Source: Cristatella mucedo (lineage: Eukaryota; Bryozoa; Phylactolaemata; Cristatellidae). Taken from it: a stretch of 64,000 nt of DNA. The translations under genes were made by a program, and so were the position numbers. This document shows positions 45,171-56,104 of the stretch, piece by piece (the stretch's first letter is position 1; each line of letters begins with the position of its first letter). The DNA lies in NCBI GenBank assembly GCA_009760855.2, contig WPIO01000030.1, positions 4,101,001-4,165,000 on the forward strand, in the 5' to 3' direction. The notes under the pieces are model-generated. The model was not told the DNA's origin and ran no database searches. It worked only from the letters and a program-made list of their open reading frames with translations.

Positions 45171-46080
45171 ATGGCCGAGAGGAAGACTGTAGAACTCCTT
45201 CAGCAACAGCTCGGCGAGCAGGAGCATCAGGAGCAGATAAAGCTCATCAACGACCAGCACGAGAAGCAGATCCACATTCTGCTAAACTCGTTTTTACAAA
45301 GTATGAGCAGTCAGCAGCACACTGGTGGTTGATCAGCAGCATACCGGTGGTTGATCAGCAGCACACCGGTGGTAATCAAGCGGCGATTCCTACTTTCGCA
45401 GCTTTCGATTCTACCATCGAGCTGTGGAGAGATTACTGGGTGAGGTTCAACGAGTTCCCTCATTCGAGAAAGACTTAAATACTGGTCGTAACTAAAGCGA
45501 AAGGCTGGTGAATGTATTCAAGAGCTCGCGGCCCGCATCCGACAAGAGGCGTTGACGCGAAATTTCGCGTCACTCAAGGACCAGCTAGATGACGAACTCC
45601 AAACAACATTCATCTTCTCCGTGGGCAATTAATCCATTCTTAAAGCACTGCTTCCTATTAATGACGGCGAAATATCCTTCTCTCACTCCATAGAGATTGC
45701 GATCAAAGAAATGAAATTTTCGAGCATCGCTAGTGACACAGTGGCAACAGCCGCCGATGCAAGCCTTAATGCCGACCAATAATAGTAAGCGCTCGAAGCA
45801 ACCTCGCTCTGCGGCTCAGCAACCCGCGGATCTGCGGTCAACTCGGCCGGTTATGCCGGCGAGTTGGAGCTCGAGGCCAGGCATTACAGCCACATCTCCA
45901 AAGCTGTAAGGATCCTCCCTGCAGGCTCGTGCTTTACCTGCGGCGGCGGCCTCGTGCCTAGCCGCCTGAACTACCGTTTTCGAAACAAAGTTTGCAGTTT
46001 TTGCATGGTATACGGCCACTTAAAAGCAGTTTGCTTAAAGCACGGGGCGGGTTCAGGGGCGATAAACACTATCGCTAAGA
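45171..46080 (+). pseudogene. Ty3/gypsy-type gag remnant with zinc knuckle
   Basis: It starts MAERKTVELLQQQLGEQEHQ. In shifted frames it continues with IPTFAAFDSTIELWRDYWVR, the conserved start of the gag domain in many invertebrate Ty3/gypsy elements, then ELAARIRQEALTRNFASLKD and FSHSIEIAIKEMKFSSIASD. At 45,930-46,040 is a Cys/His knuckle region, including CSFCMVYGHLKAVC (CX2CX4HX4C). At least three frameshifts separate these blocks. No protease, reverse transcriptase or integrase follows, so only a gag fragment remains. Confidence 0.8.
45311..45375. repeat. 22-bp tandem triplication inside the gag remnant
   Basis: Units beginning TCAGCAGCA at 45,311, 45,333 and 45,355 are nearly identical. 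The 22-bp period shifts the reading frame and creates the stop that ends the first gag frame. Confidence 0.85.
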
Positions 46081-47047
46081 GCCGCGGCGCCTCAATGAGG
46101 CATATTAAAAACGTGCCGCAATTGAGGCAGTTCGTCCATAGAAGCTATGTGCTACGGTGTTTAAAAGAATACCAACTGTGAGTCTATGAAAAAATAAGAC
46201 GACCATGTCAATGCAATTTGACCAAGAACTGTGGGTGATCTTGCTTTCCCTTTCTCTTAACGCTACCAGGTAAGGAATTTCTTAAATCAAACCGTAAGTC
46301 AAAATCCGGCGTTGGTATAACCTGTTGCTTTACGATGATGGCAAAACGGACGTGGCTAGGGGATTTAACGCATGATCTCTGACAAAGGCAGGATAGCTTT
46401 CCGAAATGAAGATGGAGAAACTAAGAATAAGTTTTAGTTTAAAAATTCGGTTAGTTAGATCAGTTTTAAGTGACCACTAAACTAGGTAGGATGATATGCC
46501 CCCATCGAAAAAATGAAGGCCTGCTTCGCTACACTTCTGCTGCTGGTACTACAGTATTATTGAGCCTTGTGTTATTCTTATAATATATTTTTCCATTGAG
46601 ATACAAATCGAGTCCTTTATTCAGGCGCATTATACAATTTTTATATATTTTAGGCGATGTGATAGATAATTTTAGATTTTTATAGATATTAGGTGGAAAC
46701 TGAAAACGTGTTTCGATGTTATTCACTTTCAACACTAGTAAATGGTTTGGACATTTGCCTGCAGCTCTGCAGCCTCGAGTTTCAAGTCGCAAGATAGTTG
46801 CGACATATTAACCTTTCTGGTTACATTGTTGGCTTTCCTCTGGGCTAAGTTACTGCAAACTAAGCACGCAAGAGTAATAGCAACGTCCCACAAATTGTTT
46901 GCTATTGTACACTGCCAAGGCTTTCCTCCCCCCCCCCCCGCGACCGTTTTGAGATTCAAAATGGCAATACTGATATTATGAAAGATTGTGAAGAATGTAA
47001 GTGAATCTATCAATACGTCAAACGAGACTTGATAACGAAGTCAATAT

Positions 47048-47053
47048 TTTATT
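47048..47053 (-). promoter_or_regulatory. Polyadenylation signal of the NIPSNAP gene
   Basis: AATAAA on the minus strand, about 54 nt downstream of the stop codon at 47,107-47,109. The same signal is kept in the duplicate at 53,053-53,058. Confidence 0.7.
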
Positions 47054-47106
47054 TCTTCAAAATACATCGCATAGTTTCGTCATCACTATTCAGTGCAATA
47101 TTGGCA

Positions 47107-49652
47107 TTACTGCAAAGGAGACCAGCTTGTTGGCGCTAGGATTCGCGAATGAATACTTGATGTTGCTTCCTTAAGGGAGGAGACTGAAAAAAAATGTATA
47201 TCCTTTTTAGAAATGAGACGAAACCCAGAGGAAATGGTAGCAGCATAGCTACAGCAGATTGACACCGACACCTTGGGCAATGACAGCAATGACCGACGAG
47301 TCTCAGCTGCAAGCAAATGTGTTGCACTTACGCTGTTCCTTAGACAAGTTTATAGGACATTGCTCTGCATCCAGGCTCTTGCATTGCAAGATGGTGTAAG
47401 CTGTATAAACATTCGAAAAGTTAAGAAATAGGCCCTTTGCAACATGAGCAGTCCCAGCTATCGATTTGCAGCGAAACCTCACCGTTCAATAAACACGACG
47501 ACCCGACTGCTTCGTACCATGCACCAATAATGCTGACATCATCTAATGTTTCCACGAAAGCTCGTAGGTCGGCACTGATGTCACGACCTTGATTGAAGGT
47601 GAGCTTGTACATAACGTAGGCACCTGGTTGCACAATTACAAAGACACAGCTTTAACTCGTCACTTATCAGCTGATGATGGAAAGAAGTAAAGAAGGAGGT
47701 GTGAAGGGCCTCCAAAGTGACTAAAGAAAGATATCTCCAGACAAGAGCGAGCTCACACGCGTTCCTGTCGGTTTCAGAATAAAACATCCTATCGTGTTTC
47801 CCTTGCAGCAAATGTAAAGCGCCTAGAAAGAGATTGAGTTCTCTGAGGGCGCTTTATCAAGAGTGCTATTAGTGTTATTATTATCATTATCAAAAATAGA
47901 AACTTCTTTATAATATTAAATGCATGTTCACCATCGTAGTGCACTGCTGTAATGAGTTGAGATGAAAAATGACAAGAGTTCATGCCAATGACGTCCGAAA
48001 GTAAAATATTCTACAGCAAAATACCAGCACATAAAATAACCGGCTAAACTTGCTGGAACCATTTTGAGCATGACCTAAGCATCGAGCCGCATTGGCATCC
48101 CAAGAGTGACGGTTACAACCTAAATACTGCACATGTCAAAATTGGCAGTCTACAGGACGGATTGCTAAAGTAGCTCCATGAACAATGGCAGTATAGCAAA
48201 GGAAACATTACATGCAGTGTGTCCGAAGACTAAATGAGGATACAGCGACGACATGGCTGGACACAGACACAGCTACCACAGTAACCAGATGTGGGATCAC
48301 ATTTTAGAATGACGTTAATACCAGTCCAAGGAAGAGACCAAGGAGACTTTGAGACGATGCAATCGAAAAAACTTCGCAAGTACATCAACGATAGTAAAAT
48401 GGAAAATATTCAATTCTCATCAACAAAGATATGCAATTTGACAACCATCGGCTTAGCTATGGAATTTGGAAACTGCTTGGTAAGCAGTAACTGGCGATTG
48501 CGAACACTGCTGCTCAGTTTTATTCGAGTAGGCTAGAGCACGGGAAGAGTCAGCATGTTCAATGTTAAGATGGGATTAACGACAATAATATTGCACCAAT
48601 ACGGAGTCCGACTTATACTTGCACACAGACACACACACACACACTCACACATGCACATCACTGACCGCCAGGTGCTACGCTCGTCGTCAGTGGGCTCCAA
48701 GGAAAAAGCCTTAGCATACTGTTGTCCTGCGCCTCCATAACAGAAAACATTGGCTTCGCCAATTCGATCCACTGAGCATCAGTGGACAATGCCTTTCGCA
48801 CAGACAGACGGTCAGTGAAGCTGTCTACAACGAGAAACAAAGAATTATATTCACCAAATAGCTACACACTAAGACCCGAATCTGTCAGAGTATGCCTATT
48901 TGACAGTGACTGTGCCTGCAAACCTCCTCAAACTGAACATTCAAGAATCACTCAGCCTTAGCCATCTCAGCTAAGGGAAGTGGCAAGGCGTTTAGCTCTC
49001 TGAGAGGGGTATACAAAGTAAATTGTAGGTTAGCCGATCCAGTAGCCTCATTTATATAGTGGCAGACGAGCACTAGCACTAATTATGTACTGATCAATGC
49101 TACATGCATTGATCAGTACATAATTGCTAGCTGTAGAACTCCAACGCACGATCTGGGCAGCCAAGTGATAGCATCCCACTATAGAACTAAGACCAGGGGA
49201 TCATATTACTTTTAAATATTATTTAAGTTTTAGCAGTATTTACAGAGTCTCTCCTTTATAGACTACAAATGTGATCACCAGGAGTAAATGAAGCTTCCAT
49301 ATAAAATAGCAAGCCTATACAAAGGATTATATGCATACGTAAAAGAAAAGCCTGGCTCCTCCAATACATAGATCCAATACATAGATCCAATCCAATACAA
49401 ACCGCTTAGAAGGAAAGTGTTTATAGCAGTTGCTTTTATTTGCTTACCATATGGCCACACATGAACGACCTGGTTCAAGCCACCAATTTCAGAAGTCCAG
49501 TAGCCAAGTAGTGGTGAGTGTTTCATGCGAATCGGCATGCATTGGGCTGCCTGCTCTATGAATGTTTTCAAATTCAATGGCTTGACTGTATACGTTCTTA
49601 GTTCATAGATCTTGCTGTGAGCAGCTGTGCTGCTTAGCTGAGCAGCAGCCAT
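47107..49652 (-). CDS. NIPSNAP-family protein (NIPSNAP3-like), intact, five exons
   Basis: NIPSNAP proteins are small, mostly mitochondrial proteins with tandem dimeric alpha/beta-barrel domains; NIPSNAP1/2 act in mitophagy signalling, NIPSNAP3 is less understood. Exons (minus): 49448-49652, 48666-48824, 47483-47623, 47332-47400 and 47107-47183. All junctions are GT-AG and phases agree; total 651 bp, 216 residues, against about 247 in human NIPSNAP3A. First domain: KIYELRTYTVKPLN, LLGYWTSEIGGLNQVVHVWP, then RLSVRKALSTDAQW and LRLFPWSPL. Second domain: GAYVMYKLTF, SIIGAWYEAVGS. The C-terminus RILAPTSWSPLQ matches the family's PTSFSPL ending. The first ATG is 49,652; its position matches the ATG of the pseudogene copy. 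The N-terminus (MAAAQLSSTAAHS) is short and has no basic residue, so mitochondrial import is not obvious. Confidence 0.92.
47785..47890 (+). mobile_element. Solitary L2-type LINE tail
   Basis: 'tttcccttgcagcaaatgta', 'gagattgagttctctgaggg', then an ATT-rich end. It lies in intron 2 of the NIPSNAP gene and is present in both units of the segmental duplication (second copy 54,118-54,215). Confidence 0.8.
49020..49205 (-). mobile_element. tRNA-derived SINE copy 8, with an internal palindrome
   Basis: The tail 'gccgatccagtagcctcatt' and body 'tatatagtggcagacgagc' match the family on the minus strand. A 45-bp perfect palindrome (49,081-49,125) replaces part of the body. It lies in intron 1 of the NIPSNAP gene. 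Confidence 0.6.
49081..49125. repeat. Perfect 20-bp inverted repeat
   Basis: Arms 49081-49100 and 49106-49125 are exact reverse complements with a 5-nt loop (TACAT). It is embedded in a SINE copy. Confidence 0.92.
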
Positions 49653-49699
49653 ATTGGACAGCAATAGGTGCCGACCACTAAAGGTCAACTAAAAACAGA

Positions 49700-50590
49700 G
49701 ACGACCATGAGGCAATCAAAAGCAGAAAGAAAAAAGCACGCCAGCAAGACACTAGGCCTGCTATAAAACCCGCCACTGAGTGGGACGAGTTGGTGAATGT
49801 GAGAACACACTTGAGCAATGTCTTCATATAGGCATGTATGCTCACCCACACACACGACATCGATGTGTATGGTGCACACACAGGCAAGGATCACGTGTAC
49901 AAATGTTGAGGGTGTACATGCATTCGTGTGCTCGAGCACATGTATGAGTTGGTATGTTAGCTTGGTGTGTGTGTGTGTGTGTGTGTGCGCGCACGTGCGT
50001 GTGCGCATGCTTGTGGGTGCGTATGCATAGGTGCACATGTGTGATTGTGCATGTGTGCCCGGCGAGCAAATGTTTGAAGCAATACAAGGTTTGAGTAAGC
50101 AGCAGGGGCTAGGCGGAGCTGTTGTACGCAAGATTAGATGTCCGTGAGTGGAATAACCAAAGAGCCTAGCCACTACGGTATTACATATGCCACTGGTAAT
50201 CTTTATGAGGCCACTGTTCAAGAGTAGCCCTTAGTGTCGGCATAAGTTCTAGCTCGAGCAATTGGCATAGCGACTGGCAAGCCAGGCCGGCATGTACCAA
50301 CCATACAGCAGCCTGCTGGAGCTACACAAGCCGGTCCTCAAATCAAGGGATCAAGGGCTTGCCATTAAGGCGTTTGGAGATTTGCCAGCACATGTTGCTC
50401 ATGCTTTACTCCACGATGAGCTAACCCCTTGCTAGTTTCTGTAAACGCAGAGATTCTTTGAATGGCACTCGGATTTTAGAAGCTTCAATTCGAAAGACAC
50501 ATTCTGAATTTGTCACCAGGTAATGATCTAGCCTGCTGCTTGCTGTGCCTGCTGCTTGAGCATGTTACCACCAAACATTAGGTAATGCTT
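49700..50590. other. Intergenic DNA with a (TG)n tract
   Basis: A short TG microsatellite is at about 49,966-49,988 in CA/TG-rich DNA. No gene was recognised; the His/Thr/Cys-rich open frames here are translations of CA/TG-rich sequence. Confidence 0.5.
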
Positions 50591-50595
50591 TAGCT

Positions 50596-50666
50596 GCAGC
50601 ATCTGTAAAGTGCCTAGAGAGAGATTCAGTTCTCTGAGGGCGCTATACAAATATTATTATTATTAC
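50596..50666 (+). mobile_element. Solitary L2-type LINE tail, variant
   Basis: 'gcatctgtaaagtgcctaga', then 'gattcagttctctgagggcg', then 'ctatacaaatattattatta'. The ending GCGCTATACAAA differs slightly from the majority form GCGCTTTATCAA. Confidence 0.75.
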
Positions 50667-50679
50667 TTGTTAATGACAG

Positions 50680-52065
50680 CACGGTGCTCCCACACTCTGC
50701 ATCGCCTGAGGCTCTTGCCTTGCTTTGGGTTCTGCCGACGTTTACTCCATGATGCTGCAGCAGACGACACCGACTGTTGGTCTTGCTACTGAGATAACCT
50801 AACAGCTCACGATAACCTAATAGCTCACGGCACCTGCCGATGGCTGAAGAGCTGGGCACCTTGCTACCAGCGATCGCGACTAGCCGTGCCAAGTCGGCCG
50901 CAGCCGTTCGCTGGCTATAACGCCGGCAACAGCCTGGTGACAGATCACCTCCGACCTTACATCTGCACGCAAAGAATCAGGGTCAAACGATGGACACATT
51001 CAATGTTGGTCAGTGCGGAGTGCCAACCAGCCGAGCAGCAATTTACACTGTATGCGAAGGATACGGGCGCCTGGTGAGATACGCTGAGACGGGGCGCGTT
51101 TACGTTTGAAATTCTTACAGATCCAGAAAGCTGACGGAATTCAAAGTCGGCGGGGGTGAACGCCCGGTCGTCGCGCCCAATTTGGACTTAAAGTAAGTAC
51201 CGCTTAAGGCAAACAAGGGCTCCCGCGGCGTACGGGTCGCCTGCAGGTGGCCGGTCCGCGCGGTATATAAAAATGTACATAATTCGTTTGCATAGTGCAC
51301 TGAGAGAACTTAAACTCTATTCGGGCGCTTGGCTAGCCTTAACGCCCGACGGCGTACCAGCAGGTCTGAGATAGCAGCCCGGCGCAGTTACAGCAGCAGC
51401 AGGCCGGCGGCCGGGCGGTGGGCACCACGGACGCCGCGCGCTCTCCAAGTTTGCCGGCGCCGTCGCAGCGTTGGGCTCGCTGGCGCCGGCGGCGTCGAGA
51501 CTGACCTGCGGAAGCCGAAGACTGATCGCAGCCAATAGTCCCACCATAGTCTAGCCGCTGCGTCTGCGCCGCCGCCGCTGCTAGCGCCGCCGCCGCTGCC
51601 AACGCCGCTGCAACACGAGCAGGTACGTACGTCAGCAAGAGTCTGACGGGCTGGGCTCGCTAGCCTGGACTGAGCCGCCCTACCAACAGGTGGCGCGTGA
51701 CCTCCGGTCGACCGATGGCGTCTTGCGACCGTATGGCAGCGTGCCCAGGGATAGAGACAGCCATTTGCCAGGGATCTGCAGGAGGTCTGCGAAAAAGGGC
51801 GGCGACACTAAGCCAACCACCGAGCAGTTGCAGAGAAGCACTGCGGGACTGGCCCCGGGAGAAGTCTCAGACGCCGCCACGCTTTCGCGGGAAAGTTGCC
51901 CGTACTTCCGAAACGCTAAGAGTCGAGGAAAGTCGCGGCGTGCTCTGACCCTGACTATTTCACCTCGCGCTTGGTTGCTCTCTCCTAAAGCGGCGATATC
52001 TGTTGAGTCGTTTCGAAACCGGCTCGCGGAACCGCATTCTCAGCGATCTCGGTGACTAAGAATTT
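50680..52065. other. Unassigned stretch with a GC-rich core (about 51,320-52,060)
   Basis: The core is visibly richer in G+C and CpG than the rest of the window and includes imperfect GCC/GCT runs at 51,565-51,615. Open frames of 66-121 codons exist in several frames and both strands, the longest 51,690-52,055 (+), but none contains a domain I know. A partial LINE tail-like sequence ('gcactgagagaacttaaact') is at 51,297. It could be a CpG-island promoter or first exon of an unseen gene, or a repeat such as an LTR. Confidence 0.4.
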
Positions 52066-53111
52066 ATTAAACGGCACACGTAAGAACGTAACTCGGTGCT
52101 TTTCCTAATATTCTACTGCAACGCAAATATAATATACTCTATTTTTAGATGCACTAACGCGTACACATCCGTTTCTGGACGGTCAAACCGTGTAAATCGA
52201 ATAATGAAAAGAATTTGCACTAAACCGGCAAAGTGGTCGTAATGTAGAGAGCAAAAGCTGCTGGGGTGCTATGGCCTACCTTTGAAATACTCCTCTTTTA
52301 AATTCATCGTCGTGTGAAGACTCAGCTTTATTTCAGTAAATATATACCACCGTAATATCATTGTTACAAAACAATTCGGGCATGAAAGTCCGCTGAACTA
52401 GCGATGAGCCCAGCCAAGCTAGTAAGCCCAAGCTGCTATTTCGGCAGTGTGGCAGTGGCTTTATTGGTTGCTTGATTTTCTTGTAGTTGTCTGCGGTAGG
52501 TACGCTTACATTCTGCTTGCTTTGCTCTTTTTGCACCAAATTCCCGTGAAAACTCGCCGGTCCACAATGGCAGACAGAAACCACAGCTTGTTAATATAAA
52601 TTAGCCTGCGAAGATGAAAAAACATGGAAAACTCCGCCCGTCCAACTGACCGCCAAGCTCCGAGTTCTTAATTAATAGAGCAAATATCTGTAAGTGATGA
52701 AAAAGGAGAACGTATTTCAACGTTATTCACTTTCTAAATTAGGGAGCGGCTTGGAAATTTGTTTGCGGTTTCGGAGCCTCTAGTTTCAGGTTTTGAGACA
52801 ATTGCGACTTATTAACCTTTCTGGTTACATTGTTGGCATTCCTCTGGGCTCAGTTACTGCAAACTAAGCACGCAAGAGTAATAGCAACGTCCCACAAATT
52901 GTTTGCTATTGTACACTGCCAAGGCTTTCCCCCCCCCCCCCCCCGCGACCGTTTTGAGATTCAAAATGGCAATACTGATATTATGAAAGATTGTGAAGAA
53001 TGTAAGTGAATCTATCAATACGTCAAACGAGACTTGATAACGAAGTCAATATTTTATTTCTTCAAAATACATCGCATAGTTTCGTCATCACTATTCAGTG
53101 CAATATTGGCA

Positions 53112-53628
53112 TTACTGCAAAGGAGACCAGCTTGTTGGCGCTAGGATTCGCGAATGAATACTTGATGTTGCTTCCTTAAGGGAGGAGACTGAAAAAAAAT
53201 GTATATCCTTTTTAGAAATGAGACGAAACCCAGAGGAAATGGTAGCAGCGTAGCTACAGCAGATTGACACCGACACCTTGGGCAATGACAGCAATGACCG
53301 ACGAGTCTCAGCTGCAAGCAAATGTGTTGCACTTACGCTGTTCCTTAGACAAGTTTATAGGACATTGCTCTGCATCCAGGCTCTTGCATTGCAAGATGGT
53401 GTAAGCTGTATAAACATTCGAAAAGTTAAGAAATAGGCCCTTTGCAACATGAGCAGTCCCAGCTATCGATTTGCAGCGAAACCTCACCGTTCAATAAACA
53501 TGACTACCCGACTGCTTCGTACCATGCACCAATAATGCTGACATAATCTAATGCTTTCACGAAAGCTCGTAGGTCGGCACTGATGTCATGACCTTGATTG
53601 AAGGTGAGCTTGTACATAACGTAGGCAC
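53112..53628 (-). pseudogene. NIPSNAP 3'-half duplicate (exons 3-5 only)
   Basis: Exon equivalents are 53488-53628, 53337-53405 and 53112-53188, all still open, with splice sites and poly(A) signal kept. Exon 3 has several substitutions (for example GRDI to GHDI and ETLDDV to KALDYV); exon 5 is essentially unchanged. No exon 1 or 2 lies upstream on the minus strand, so a complete NIPSNAP protein cannot be made here. Confidence 0.85.
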
Positions 53629-54117
53629 CTGGTTGCACATTTACGATGACACAGCTTTAACTCGTCACTTATCGGCTGATGATGGAAAGAAGTAAAGGAG
53701 GTGTGAAGGGCCTCCAAAGTGACTAAAGAAAGATATCTCCAGACAAGAGCGAGCTCACACGCGTTCCTGTCGGTTGCCCATTCGGGTGCCTTACATGGGC
53801 AGCTATATGTGTCCACGTGGCTGGCTCTCTAACAGTGTTACTGCAGTATTTTTTTACGCATCATTGGCTTTAGGAAATCTTTGGGATGCTTGTACTGAGG
53901 CTTGCAATGGCTGCGGTACAGTTTCTCGTGTTTTTAGCAGTCCAGACTCAGTATCAATTGTGTCAGTATCTCGACTTGAATTGTTGTTTTCTTGCAGCAT
54001 TGTCACTAAGCATCAGCCTTTATTGGATTCCGTGCAGCCACGACTGATCAACTTGCCATTAAGGTACACGTGCACACAGCCTTGTGTACTTACTCTTGCT
54101 TCAGAATAAAACATCCG

Positions 54118-54215
54118 ATCATGTTTCCCTTGCAGCAAATGTAAAGCGCCTAGAAAGAGATTGAGTTCTCTGAGGGCGCTTTATCAAGAGTGCTATTAGT
54201 GTTATTATTATCATT
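54118..54215 (+). mobile_element. Solitary L2-type LINE tail (duplicate)
   Basis: It is the same tail as 47,785-47,890, copied as part of the segmental duplication. Confidence 0.8.
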
Positions 54216-54540
54216 ATCAAAAATAGAAACTTCTTTATAATATTAAATGCTTGTTTCACCATCGCAGTGCACTGCTGTAATAAGTTGAGATGAAAAATGA
54301 CAAGAGTTCGTGCCAATGCCGTCCGAAAGTAAAATATTCTACAGCAAAATACCAGCACATAAAATGACCGGCTAAACTTGCTGGAACCATTTTGAGCATG
54401 ACCTAAGCATCGAGCCGCATTGGCATCCCAAGAGTGACGGTTACAACCTCAATACTGCACGCGTCAAAATTGGCAGGCTACAGGACGGATTGCTAAAGTA
54501 GCTCGATGAACAACGGCAGTATAGCAAAGGAAACATTACT

Positions 54541-56100
54541 TGGCTTTGTGCACAAGTCACTATCGCCAATACTCTCCGCATACTTCGGATCGAGCTCTCA
54601 CTGCTCATTCAACTGTCTCCTTTACTCCGTCACGGTTAATGACGGTGAAGAGTTCGTGAAAGCAATCAGGTAAAAACGGTTGGGCGAATTCGTCAATTCA
54701 CTGGATAGTCTCTTGTTATTCTAAAAACCCCGGTGAGAGGATGCAGGACTTGTGTTGACCTCCGTGGTAGTGTGGTTTGGACATTGACCGGTATTGTCTG
54801 AATTGCACGAATATATTACCAGCATTGCCTTTGATAACGGCACGTGCTGTTAAACGGCTTACGACGACGACGGTTTAATGTTGTTTTATATTGTTTTTTC
54901 GATGTAGTTCAGTGCTGTGCATGCAATACCGTGTCGTGCTTTGCTATGCTCTGTGCCGTCTCGTGTGACATTTGATTTTGTAACTGCTCAAATGTAACCG
55001 CCACAGCGTTTGTCACCCGGTGCTTCACCGGTGGACCGTGCAATGCAGAGCTGTGGTTCGGTTACAAACACAAGCGGCCACAATTGGGTGCCGAAAGCGA
55101 CAGTAGCGGTTATGTGCCATCGCAAGAGCTCTACGCGGTCGCGAAGTGATTTGACGCAGTTAACTATGTAAACTTCCGAAGCTCGAGTATAATAGACATA
55201 TCGTATGTCTGCGTGAGCTGGCGATCGTCACGACCTCGAAGGTGGACCGCTACAGCACAACAAGATACGAGCGGCTAACTAAGTCGCCCGAAGAACACAA
55301 CTTCGCAGTTTAAGTTACACTTTGCTGTTCGTAGCAGTGTGTTCACACTCTCGTGCTCTCGAAGTGTAGTCTCTCGCATCGACTACTGAAGCGTCAGCCA
55401 CGAGCTCTTAAGTCGTTTTCCCTTTGTTCTCTTTCACCTGAACTCCTGAACTCGTGCGTAGCAGCTATTTTCTCTGACCAGGCTTTTAGTGTCCATTTTA
55501 ATGCTGATTCATATTCGCTCGTGGCCTATTAGATGGCTTCTGTGCCAGCTTGCCACCCCCGCCCAGTGTACATCCTGACCGCTCTTGTCTAGTGAATCAC
55601 ATTAGTTGGTTCTCATCGTGACCGTGTCGTCTGCACAAAGCTCTATTCTAACCTGAGCGAGTCTGCATTAGGTGCGCTAGTCGAACCCACTACGGCATGG
55701 GCTCGTATCGCGGCAAACATGAAAGCTGCAATCGTGGAATCTTTAGATCACGGGGACATGTGGTTTGGGCACATGCCGGTATTGTCCGCTGGTAACCAAC
55801 TATTAAACAGCTCTTGAATGCCGTTCATGGACGCGCCGGTGGGTTCGCAGACTTGGTCCAGAAACAGTAGCCGGCGATTAGCTGTGGCCGATAGGGGAGA
55901 CGGGACGGGAGAGTTGCAAGAGAGCCGCCGGGACGAGAGGCACACTGTGCCGGCGAACTTCGATCGTCACGAGCACATCATGTACGCCTGCTAAAGCACC
56001 GCCGCGATGTTTGTGTGTCTGCGCTTTTCGCATCGTCAGGCACATTTCAACTTTAAGGAGCGCCTGAGTTCAAGAGTTTAACAATGGCTTAGAAGACACA
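54541..56100. other. Intergenic DNA, possible degraded retroelement
   Basis: No gene was recognised. A similar stretch of about 30 bp ('gtggtttggacattgaccgg' and 'gtggtttgggcacatgccgg', both then 'tattgtc') occurs near 54,771 and 55,760 in direct orientation. This could reflect LTR ends about 1 kb apart, but no retroviral domain was confirmed between them. Confidence 0.35.
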
Positions 56101-56104
56101 ATAC

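Larger units (their letters stand above)
46690..48214. repeat. Segmental duplication, unit 1 (about 1.5 kb, direct orientation)
   Basis: It matches 52,690-54,540. Similarity is modest to about 46,790, then almost identical to 48,214, with a few substitutions and one indel of about 325 bp. It carries exons 3-5 and the polyadenylation signal of the intact NIPSNAP gene. Confidence 0.92.
52690..54540. repeat. Segmental duplication, unit 2 (about 1.85 kb, direct orientation)
   Basis: It matches 46,690-48,214 in the same orientation, about 6 kb away. It contains about 325 bp (53,775-54,099) absent from unit 1. The right boundary is sharp at about 54,533-54,540 after 'gcaaaggaaacatta'. Confidence 0.92.

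Noticed and set aside
45816-46019. Minus-strand open frame opposite the gag remnant
   Set aside because: The plus strand carries the zinc-knuckle motif with proper Cys/His spacing; the minus frame is its shadow.
49653-49688. Longer NIPSNAP N-terminus starting at 49,688
   Set aside because: The codon there is TTG, not ATG. The ATG at 49,652 is the first in frame and is matched by the pseudogene copy.
55748-55945. Minus-strand RRLLFLDQV resembling the start of a gypsy protease
   Set aside because: The expected DTG active-site triad is not present in place (EPTGAS instead), so similarity may be chance.
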